This document shows positions 55,861 to 64,000 of a stretch of 64,000 nt of DNA, one piece after another. Position 1 is the first letter of the stretch. Every line of letters starts with the position of its first letter. This DNA is from Devosia sp. FJ2-5-3 (GTDB lineage: Bacteria; Pseudomonadota; Alphaproteobacteria; Rhizobiales; Devosiaceae). The notes beneath the pieces are model-generated. The model ran no database searches and had not been told where the DNA came from. It was given only the letters and a program-made list of their open reading frames with translations. A program made the translations under genes and the position numbers. The stretch spans positions 3,134,501-3,198,500 of the forward strand of contig NZ_CP104007.1 of the NCBI RefSeq assembly GCF_029201545.1, given 5' to 3'.

Positions 55861-55956
55861 TCAGGTTCGGTGACGGTCAATGGGTTTGGATCGGATCGTG
55901 GCGCCCGCAGCGGGATTGGGATTTCTCGCCAGTTCAATCTGAATGATGTCACCCAT
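55861..55956 (-). CDS. Possible 31-residue small protein upstream of ABC exporter copy 1
   Basis: A short frame starts with ATG at 55956 behind a strong ribosome binding site (AGGAG, seven bases, ATG) and encodes 31 residues beginning MGDIIQIELARNPNPAAG and ending in a basic tail. It stops 45 bases before the exporter start. It may be a small protein, a leader peptide that couples to the exporter, or chance. The good ribosome binding site is the main support; codon use cannot decide at this length. Confidence 0.38.
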   Translation of the reverse strand: MGDIIQIELARNPNPAAGATIRSKPIDRHRT

Positions 55957-56084
55957 CTGGGTTCTCCTTTGCGTTGTTTGGGACACCGAACGCGTTGCCG
56001 AATTCGGGTCGGATCGAGGGGACTGCGCTTCCCCTCGGATTTGAAGCATGGGATGGCGCAGCACCCCTCTGTGTTCCTGCCTTT

Positions 56085-56180
56085 CGGGCAAAGCCCTTCA
56101 GGCCTTCTCGCCTGCAATCGCTCCACTGGAGCGATTGCACCCTCCGGGTCGCCTCGAAGTCCCTCAAGGGGAGAGGGGAA
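56085..56180. repeat. Palindromic repeat block with CCACTGG-centred hairpin
   Basis: GCAATCGCTCC (56114-56124) is inverted perfectly as GGAGCGATTGC (56128-56138) around ACT. It has the same CC-ACT-GG centre as the repeat at 53835-53969. It is followed by ACCCTCCGGGTCGCCTCGAAG and CCCTCAAGGGGAGAGGGG. Confidence 0.75.
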
Positions 56181-56185
56181 GAAAG

Positions 56186-58036
<1,851 letters not shown>

Positions 58037-58354
58037 TTCGTGTACCGCTCAATTCCGTAAGTTCTTCACCATGGCCGATGCTTATGCGAGCGTCGTGACA
58101 CATGCGGTCAGCAGCTCGCATCCAGGAACATGACGAACCGGAAATCAAAAAAATGACACTCAATACGCCCGCACCGGCGCAGAGGAGCATCGTCCAGCTT
58201 GGCCCGGCGCCTGTTCTCCGCAATGCTGTCCCAATTGCTGGCGAAGAAGAGGCTATGAGCCAGGAGCCCGGTAGCATACACAAATGACGGGGAACGGCTG
58301 TTACCGGACGGCCACAGTCGATTGCCAGAAATAACGTTGTAATTGGACCGCTTC
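58037..58354. other. 318-base divergent region between ABC copy 2 and pepN
   Basis: It should hold the promoters for both genes. Short frames exist on both strands, but none has a convincing ribosome binding site or family match. I see no repeat of the families above and no clear operator. Confidence 0.4.
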
Positions 58355-60991
58355 ATGCGCACGGACACCGAGCAGACAATCTTCCTTCGCGACTACGAGC
58401 CCACGCCCTACCGCATTGTCTCGGTGGATCTGGACTTCAGGATTACCGAGGAAATGACCCGTGTCCGGGCGCAACTGACCATCGAGCCGCGCGAGGAGAC
58501 CGCCCCCGGTACGCCGCTGGTGCTCGACGGGGATGGAATCAGTCTGCATTCGATTGCCATCGATGGCGCGCCGCTGGTGCTGGCGGCCTATGCCGCCGAC
58601 GAAACCGGACTGACCGTGGTGGAGCCGCCATACCGGCGCTTCGTGCTCGATACCGAAGTGCTGCTCAAGCCCGAAACCAACTCCAAGCTGATGGGGCTCT
58701 ATCGCTCCAGCGGCACCTGGTGCACCCAGTGCGAGCCCGAGGGGTTCCGGCGCATCACCTATTACCTCGACCGGCCCGATATCCTGGCGCCGTTCAAGGT
58801 GCGGATCACCGCCCCGCAGAGTGTCGCTCCGGTGCTGCTCTCCAATGGCAATCTCATCGAGCAAGGCGCGGCCGGGGACGGCATGCATTATGTCGTCTGG
58901 GAGGACCCCTTCCCCAAGCCAGCTTATCTCTTCGCGCTGGTTGCCGGCGATCTCGGCGTGATCAAGGACAGTTTCACCACGATGAGCGGGCGCGAGGTCG
59001 AGCTCGGCATCTATTGCAGCCATGGCAAGGAAAATGAGTGCCTCTACGCCATGGACAGCCTCAAGCGCTCCATGGCCTGGGACGAAAAGCGCTTCGGGCG
59101 CGAATACGACCTCGACGTTTTCAATATCGTCGCCGTCTCCGATTTCAATTTCGGCGCGATGGAAAACAAGGGCCTCAACATCTTCAACGACAAGCTGGTG
59201 TTTGCCTCGCCCGAAACAGCGAGCGACGCCAATTACGCCAGCATCGAGCGGGTGATCGCCCACGAATATTTCCACAATTGGACGGGCAATCGCATCACCT
59301 GCCGCGACTGGTTCCAGCTCTGCCTCAAGGAAGGGCTGACGGTCTATCGCGACCAGGAATTCTCCTCGGACGAGCGCAGCCGCCCGGTGCAGCGCATCCA
59401 TGACGTGGAGAACCTCCGGGTCAGCCAGTTCCCCGAAGATGGCGGCCCCCTCGCCCATCCGCCGCGTCCGGACCGCTATCGCGAGATCAACAATTTTTAT
59501 ACGACGACCGTCTACCAGAAGGGCGCCGAAGTGGTGCGCATGCTGGCGACGATCCTCGGCGAAGACGGTTTCCGCAAGGGAATGGACCTTTATTTCGAGC
59601 ACCATGATGGTGACGCGACGACCATCGAGGCCTTCCTCAAAGTGTTCGAGGAGGCCAATGGTGTCGACCTCGGCCAGTTCTCGCGCTGGTATACCGAGGC
59701 CGGCACGCCCGAGGTAACCGTCAGCGAGGACTATGATGCGGCAAGCCAGACCTATCGGCTGACCCTGACGCAGAAGACCAATCCCACGCCCAACCAGCCG
59801 GAAAAGGCTCCGTTCGTCATTCCCGTGCGGTTCGGCCTGCTCGGCCCCAATGGCAGCGAGATGAGCTGGAGCGCGGTCAGCGGCGGCACCGTGCACGACG
59901 ATCTCATCATCCTCGACAAGGAGAGCGTGACGATCAGTTTCGAGGGCATTGCCAACAAGCCGGTGCCGTCGCTGTTCCGAGGCTTTTCGGCGCCGGTCCG
60001 GCTCAATTCCGGACTGGGAGAGGACAATTTGCTGTTCCTCGCCCGCCACGATGCCGATCCGTTCAACCGATGGGATGCGCTGCAGAGCGTGTCCACCCAT
60101 CTCCTCGCCGACGCGGCGCAGGGGCGGCCGTGGCATGCGGACAATATCGAGGCGCTGCGCCAGGCGCTGCTCGACACGCTGGACGACGCCCATCTGGACG
60201 ACGCGTTCAAGGCCCAGGCCATCGGCATTCCGGACGAGACGGTCATCGGCCGCCATATCGGCCGGGATATCGACCCCGATTCGATCGCCCGCGTGCGCAA
60301 AGAGTTCATCACCGCGCTAGTGGGCCCGATGGACAGCAAGCTCGAGGCGCTGTTCGCGTCCCTGGCGATCACGGACGCCTATAGCCCCGGCGCCGGACAG
60401 GCGGGTCGGCGCGCGCTGCGGACGGCCCTGCTGTCGCTGCTGGTGGCCGGGAGCGGCAGAGGCGCGGCGCTGGCGGAGCGGCTTTATGCGAATGCCGGCA
60501 ACATGACCGAGCGCTCCGCAGCCCTCGCCATCTCGGCGCGCAACTGGACCCGCGACGCGCCGGCCCTGCTCGGCGATTTCCGTGCGCGCTATTCGGGCGA
60601 CGCGCTGGTGTTCGACAAATGGCTGGTGGCGTCGGCCCAGGCCGGCGATGACGGGGTCATCGAACGGATGCGGACCATATTGGCCGCGCCGGATTTCCCG
60701 CGCACCAATCCCAACCGCCTGCGCTCGCTGCTGGGGAGCTTCGTGATGAACAACCCGGCCCAGTTCCTCAAGGAAGATGGCAGCGGGTTCCGCTTCATCT
60801 GCGAGGCGGTGACGGAAATCGACAAGGTCAATCCGCAGGTTGCCGCGCGCATCCTGACCGGGTTCCGGGTTTTGCCGATGCTGGAAGAGCGCCGTCGCGT
60901 CGCCGCAAGGGCCGCCCTCGAATCACTTCGCAGCCAAGACGGTCTCAGCCGCAATACACAGGACATCCTGCAACGAATCCTTGCAGGCTAA
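58355..60991 (+). CDS. pepN: Aminopeptidase N
   Basis: This 878-residue M1 zinc metallopeptidase removes N-terminal residues from peptides. The substrate-recognition motif FGAMENKGLNIFN (GAMEN 267-271) and zinc site HEYFH (303-307) with the third ligand E326 in LKEGLTVY are intact. The length and the KxxxYRSSGTWCTQCEPEGFRRITYYLDRPDI segment are those of the E. coli PepN type. The ATG at 58355 is preferred to a TTG four codons earlier. It is a single gene. Confidence 0.95.
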   Translation: MRTDTEQTIFLRDYEPTPYRIVSVDLDFRITEEMTRVRAQLTIEPREETAPGTPLVLDGDGISLHSIAIDGAPLVLAAYAADETGLTVVEPPYRRFVLDTEVLLKPETNSKLMGLYRSSGTWCTQCEPEGFRRITYYLDRPDILAPFKVRITAPQSVAPVLLSNGNLIEQGAAGDGMHYVVWEDPFPKPAYLFALVAGDLGVIKDSFTTMSGREVELGIYCSHGKENECLYAMDSLKRSMAWDEKRFGREYDLDVFNIVAVSDFNFGAMENKGLNIFNDKLVFASPETASDANYASIERVIAHEYFHNWTGNRITCRDWFQLCLKEGLTVYRDQEFSSDERSRPVQRIHDVENLRVSQFPEDGGPLAHPPRPDRYREINNFYTTTVYQKGAEVVRMLATILGEDGFRKGMDLYFEHHDGDATTIEAFLKVFEEANGVDLGQFSRWYTEAGTPEVTVSEDYDAASQTYRLTLTQKTNPTPNQPEKAPFVIPVRFGLLGPNGSEMSWSAVSGGTVHDDLIILDKESVTISFEGIANKPVPSLFRGFSAPVRLNSGLGEDNLLFLARHDADPFNRWDALQSVSTHLLADAAQGRPWHADNIEALRQALLDTLDDAHLDDAFKAQAIGIPDETVIGRHIGRDIDPDSIARVRKEFITALVGPMDSKLEALFASLAITDAYSPGAGQAGRRALRTALLSLLVAGSGRGAALAERLYANAGNMTERSAALAISARNWTRDAPALLGDFRARYSGDALVFDKWLVASAQAGDDGVIERMRTILAAPDFPRTNPNRLRSLLGSFVMNNPAQFLKEDGSGFRFICEAVTEIDKVNPQVAARILTGFRVLPMLEERRRVAARAALESLRSQDGLSRNTQDILQRILAG

Positions 60992-61099
60992 GGGCTTAGC
61001 CTTATTAGAGGGGTTCTCCGGATGCGGTTTGCGCCGGTGAGCCCCGGGATTGCTGGGAGGGCAAATCACTTGTCCACAGAAGCGTTCACGGCACGTTCC

Positions 61100-61114
61100 T
61101 TAACGACCCATTAA
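61100..61114. promoter_or_regulatory. CtrA box (TTAA-N7-TTAA) upstream of the second sensor kinase
   Basis: TTAACGACCCATTAA is an exact TTAA-N7-TTAA element, the CtrA recognition sequence of alphaproteobacteria. It lies about 170 bases before the sensor kinase start in the 287-base gap after pepN. Confidence 0.5.
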
Positions 61115-61278
61115 GAGAAGGATTTTTCTTCACCGCTAAGTGATTCAAGAGACTCGTGTTTTTGCCGAAGGCGGAATCGGGGCCTCCGGACGCTCTGGAC
61201 AAGCATGGTCCGGATGATTCATTAGTTGGACAGAGCAAATCAGCTCGGGGTTAAACCCTTCAAACTGCGGAGAATTTC

Positions 61279-62922
61279 ATGTTGTCGTCGGAGGTATCCG
61301 ACGCCAGTGCGCGTGCCGCGCGTACTGGCGAAGGAAACATTATTGCCCGTCTCCAGGGGCGAACCTCCGGCAGCAGAGCCAAGGGCCTGCGCAACCGCAT
61401 CAACCCAACCACGCTGGCCGTGGCGGCGACGGCATTCATCTCCGCCACACTCTTCGTCGCCTATGACGCGCAGACCAGCCTCGGCCAGGCGCGCCGGGAC
61501 GTCGAACTGGTTCGCGCGCTGATCTCGGCCGAGCTCGACGATGTCGCGCCCATCCATTTCAACGCGGCGCTCGAAACCGTCAGGCAAAAGCACGCCGCGT
61601 CCGGATTGCCCGAAGGGCTTCTTGCGCAGGCGACATTATCGGCGTCAGGCGCCACCATGCCGCCCCAGTCGCTCGCCGCGCCGGGCGCCGGGGCAGAGAA
61701 CGCCGCGATCGCCGGAATTGCCGGGCGCGGCGCTGCCGCCTTTGCGCTGGCGGGCCTTGTCACCGCATTCAGCGCGCGCCGCCGCCGCACCGATGGCCTG
61801 CCCTCGGACGAAAGCCGGCTCGGCTATGAATTACTGGCCGCCTCGATTCCGCACGGGGTCGCCTGCTGGACCGCCAGTGGCCGGCTGATCATGTGCAATG
61901 ACCATTATCGCCAGCAGATCGGCGAGCTGGACCTCGATATCGACTATGAGCAGATGCTCTGCCGCATGGTGGTGGGCGGATATATGAAGCTGGTGCGCGT
62001 CGATGACGAGGCGCGCCTGCTCGAATTGCATCGCGAGGATGGCAGCTGCCTCTTGGTGGACGAGCGACCCATGCCCGATGGCGGGTTCATGGTGCTGGTG
62101 TCCGATATTACCGAGCGCAAGCGCACCGACGATCTGCTGTGCAGCATCCGCGAGGAACAGCGCCTGCTGGCGCGGCGCTATCACGAGGAAAAGATCAAGG
62201 CGGAGGCCGCAAGCCGCGCCAAGACCAGTTTCCTCGCCCATCTCAGCCACGATATCCGCACCCCGCTCAACCACATTATCGGCTTTGCCGAGCTGATGCG
62301 CCACGAGACCTACGGGCCACTCGGGGACGAGCGCTATGGCGAGTATGTGCAGTCGATCAAGACCTCCGGCGAGCATTTGCTGGCCTCGTTTGCGGCCATT
62401 CTCGATCTCGCCGAGCTGGAAGGCGGGCAGAAGGTCCTGCGCAGCGATCTCGTGCCGGTGGACGATGTGGTGGCAGCGGTCGCGCGGCGCTTCAAGGGCC
62501 AGCTCGAGCGCGCCGGCATCAAGCTGAGCCATGGCCAGCCCTGTGGCGCAACGGTGCGCGGAGACCGGCTGGGCTTTGTGCGCATGGTGGGCAATATCGT
62601 CGAGAACGCGGTGCGCTTTACCCCGCGTGGCGGCAGGATCACGCTGGCCACCTATGCGGCAGAGGACGGCGTCGTCATCGAGGTTTCCGATACCGGCATC
62701 GGCATGGACGAAGAGCGGTTGCATACGCTGAGCCAGCCCTTCGCACTGGGCGACGCCACTTTTACCCGAGAAGGCGCCGGCCCGGGGCTGGGGATTTCGA
62801 TATCCCGCGCCATTGCCGAGCTGAGCGGGGGGCACATGGCGATCGATTCCACGATCTCGATGGGCACGACGGTCGCCATCTCCCTGCCGATCGAAACGAG
62901 CACGGCCCAGGACGCGGCTTGA
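61279..62922 (+). CDS. Sensor histidine kinase with PAS-like domain, PleC/DivJ-like
   Basis: This 547-residue kinase has two hydrophobic helices (about 45-63 and 143-165), framing a short outer loop. A PAS-like domain (183-280) with VACWTASGRLIMCNDHY follows, then HisKA with His324 in FLAHLSHDIRTPLNHIIGFAE and an ATPase with NIVENAVRFTP and DTGIGMDEERL. The HisKA sequence with YGPLGDERYGEYVQSIKTSGEHLL is of the PleC/DivJ/PdhS type. A CtrA box lies upstream, which fits a cell-cycle role, but no partner regulator is adjacent. Confidence 0.87.
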   Translation: MLSSEVSDASARAARTGEGNIIARLQGRTSGSRAKGLRNRINPTTLAVAATAFISATLFVAYDAQTSLGQARRDVELVRALISAELDDVAPIHFNAALETVRQKHAASGLPEGLLAQATLSASGATMPPQSLAAPGAGAENAAIAGIAGRGAAAFALAGLVTAFSARRRRTDGLPSDESRLGYELLAASIPHGVACWTASGRLIMCNDHYRQQIGELDLDIDYEQMLCRMVVGGYMKLVRVDDEARLLELHREDGSCLLVDERPMPDGGFMVLVSDITERKRTDDLLCSIREEQRLLARRYHEEKIKAEAASRAKTSFLAHLSHDIRTPLNHIIGFAELMRHETYGPLGDERYGEYVQSIKTSGEHLLASFAAILDLAELEGGQKVLRSDLVPVDDVVAAVARRFKGQLERAGIKLSHGQPCGATVRGDRLGFVRMVGNIVENAVRFTPRGGRITLATYAAEDGVVIEVSDTGIGMDEERLHTLSQPFALGDATFTREGAGPGLGISISRAIAELSGGHMAIDSTISMGTTVAISLPIETSTAQDAA

Positions 62923-62946
62923 ACCGCCGTCTATCGGGGCTTGTTG

Positions 62947-62986
62947 ACCCCCACCCGGCCTCCCCCTGGTAGGGGGAGGAGAAGGT
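62947..62986. repeat. Third copy of the CCTCCCCCTGG...GGGGGAGG repeat
   Basis: CCCCCACCCGGCCTCCCCC, TGGTA, GGGGGAGGAGAAGG matches the two copies at 12407-12569. It lies between the sensor kinase and glnE, which converge. Confidence 0.8.
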
Positions 62987-63027
62987 CTGTGGCTCGCGAC
63001 GATCGAGCGATGCTTTCAGCGTAGCCG

Positions 63028-64000
63028 CTATTGGCCTGAGAAGTGTGCGACAGCCTTGGCGTACCAGGCGGTCGCCGATGTCTCCACCTCGGCAAGCATG
63101 TCGCGGATGTCGAGCTCGAGCCGCGAAAAGTCGGGGTAGTGGCAGAGCTGGGCCAGCAGATCCTTGAAGGCCGGAGACCAGGCTTCGTCCTTGAAAGGGC
63201 TGACAAGGGCTGAGCTCATCACCTGCAGGATCGTCGCATAGAGCGTGTGGATGTCGGCCAGGCGATTGCCGTTGGGCACGAGGCCGACTGCCTCGAGACG
63301 CCGAAGCACTTGCACGGTGGGCGCCTGTGGCAGCGCAATCTGGCGGCTGGCGATGATCTGGGCCGACTGGGCGATGAATTCGAGATCAACGAGGCCGCCG
63401 GTCGCCAGCTTGAGATCGAAGGGATGGCGCGGCTTGCGCTCGCGGGCCATGAGGGCGCGCATGGAGACCACGTCGTCGATGGTCTTTTGTACATCGCGCG
63501 GACGATTCATGACTTCGGCGATTTCGGCATCGACCAGCGCACCGAGTTCGCCCGTCGAAGCGATGATGCGGGCGCGGCTGAGGGCGAGATGTTCCCAGGT
63601 CCAGGCATTGTCGCGGTGATAGGCGCGGAAGCCGGAGAGGCTGGTGGCCAGCGGGCCGGCATTGCCCGAGGGCCGGAGCCGCATGTCGGCCTCGTAGAGC
63701 ACGCCTTCGGCCGTGGGCGCGGAAATGGCGGCCACGAGGCGCTGGGTGAGGCGGGCGAAATAGTGCGAGGTGGAGAGCGGGCGCTCGCCGTCAGATTCGG
63801 TTTCAGGTGCGTCGTAGAGCAGGAAGAAATCGAGATCGGAGGTGAAGGTCATCTCGCGGCTGGCCATCTTGCCGAAGGCGAGGAGCGCGACGGTGGCGCC
63901 CTCGATGCGGCCATGGCGGCGGGCGAATTCGGCCTGCACGCTGATGAAGAGGCGATTGAGGAGCGTTTCGGCGAGCGCGGTGAACTGCTCTCCCGCCATC
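63028..64000 (-). CDS. glnE: Glutamine synthetase adenylyltransferase/deadenylase, C-terminal part (partial)
   Basis: The gene enters from beyond the right edge, and about 324 C-terminal residues are visible. They include the second nucleotidyltransferase site: FGKMASREMTFTSDLDFFLLY, then YEADMRLRPSGNAGPLATSL and WEHLALSRARI. A C-terminal helical domain follows that contains KLATGGLVDLEFIAQ. GlnE adds and removes AMP on glutamine synthetase in response to PII proteins. The N-terminal deadenylase half is outside the window. An internal ATG at 63999 is not the start. Confidence 0.95.
   Translation of the reverse strand, partial: MAGEQFTALAETLLNRLFISVQAEFARRHGRIEGATVALLAFGKMASREMTFTSDLDFFLLYDAPETESDGERPLSTSHYFARLTQRLVAAISAPTAEGVLYEADMRLRPSGNAGPLATSLSGFRAYHRDNAWTWEHLALSRARIIASTGELGALVDAEIAEVMNRPRDVQKTIDDVVSMRALMARERKPRHPFDLKLATGGLVDLEFIAQSAQIIASRQIALPQAPTVQVLRRLEAVGLVPNGNRLADIHTLYATILQVMSSALVSPFKDEAWSPAFKDLLAQLCHYPDFSRLELDIRDMLAEVETSATAWYAKAVAHFSGQ

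Larger units (their letters stand above)
55816..56185. other. 370-base gap between the two ABC exporter genes
   Basis: It contains a possible 31-codon ORF (55861-55956) and a repeat block (about 56085-56180). The block includes a perfect 11+11 hairpin at 56114-56138 and CCCTCAAGGGGAGAGGGG. No terminator with a T-run is seen. Confidence 0.5.

Noticed and set aside
58102..58287. A 61-codon plus-strand ORF in the gap before pepN
   Set aside because: No ribosome binding site and no recognisable composition. A minus-strand frame at 58020-58283 overlapping the ABC start was also dropped.

Overview
The window is a high-GC chromosomal segment of an alphaproteobacterium. It most likely comes from the order Hyphomicrobiales, and a Devosia-like genus is my best guess. 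Evidence includes the large NAD-type glutamate dehydrogenase (C-terminal end), a plant-type DAHP synthase, an HWE-family histidine kinase, PleC/DivJ-like kinases with a CtrA-type TTAA-N7-TTAA site, DUF2865, a GltX paralogue beside NadE, and palindromic intergenic repeats of the rhizobial kind. The genus is an inference from gene content, not a measured placement.

Layout. 1-2.3 kb: end of gdh, a ParDE-type toxin-antitoxin pair, and fbp. 2.3-7.2 kb: an AGE-family sugar isomerase with a LacI-type palindrome upstream, an SDR oxidoreductase, the overlapping nadC-cysQ pair, and a PadR regulator behind a 7+7 bp palindrome. 7.2-11.8 kb: an RND efflux adaptor and pump. 11.8-17.0 kb (minus): a GNAT protein, an ArsR regulator coupled to an Atm1-type exporter, and a LysM/Ig-like protein that appears to use a CTG start. 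17.0-22.1 kb (minus): cimA fed by DUF559, VOC and two GFA genes, then cysS. 22.4-28.8 kb: a FAH-family hydrolase, a DUF2865 protein, gltX, nadE and an outer-membrane beta-barrel protein. 29-35.7 kb: a single-domain response regulator facing an HWE kinase, then DAHP synthase, glutathione reductase, DUF2059 and rpiA. 35.9-45.2 kb: L,D-transpeptidase, moaA, an Lrp-type regulator, a sensor kinase, divergent cobT/cobS, a retropepsin-like protein, dusA, and a universal stress protein with an FNR/FixK-like box. 45.3-53.8 kb: an FGGY kinase, NDH-2, a DMT transporter, beta-mannosidase and a degenerate-GGDEF/EAL protein. 53.9-64 kb: two paralogous ABC exporters with a possible 31-residue ORF between them, pepN, a second PleC/DivJ-like kinase, and the C-terminal part of glnE, which runs off the right edge.

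Most of the window is core metabolism: NAD synthesis (nadC, nadE), aromatic and isoleucine precursors (DAHP synthase, cimA), tRNA charging and modification (cysS, gltX, dusA), cobalamin lower-loop assembly, and nitrogen control (gdh, glnE). Small accessory modules for sugars, efflux, metals and one-carbon chemistry lie between these genes. I see no prophage, insertion sequence, CRISPR array, rRNA or tRNA gene. The most distinctive material is in the intergenic DNA: several palindromic repeat families (one of whose copies supplies the TAG stop of moaA and of cobT), several clean operator-like palindromes beside regulators or sugar genes, and the CTG start. I did not find a convincing large undescribed system.
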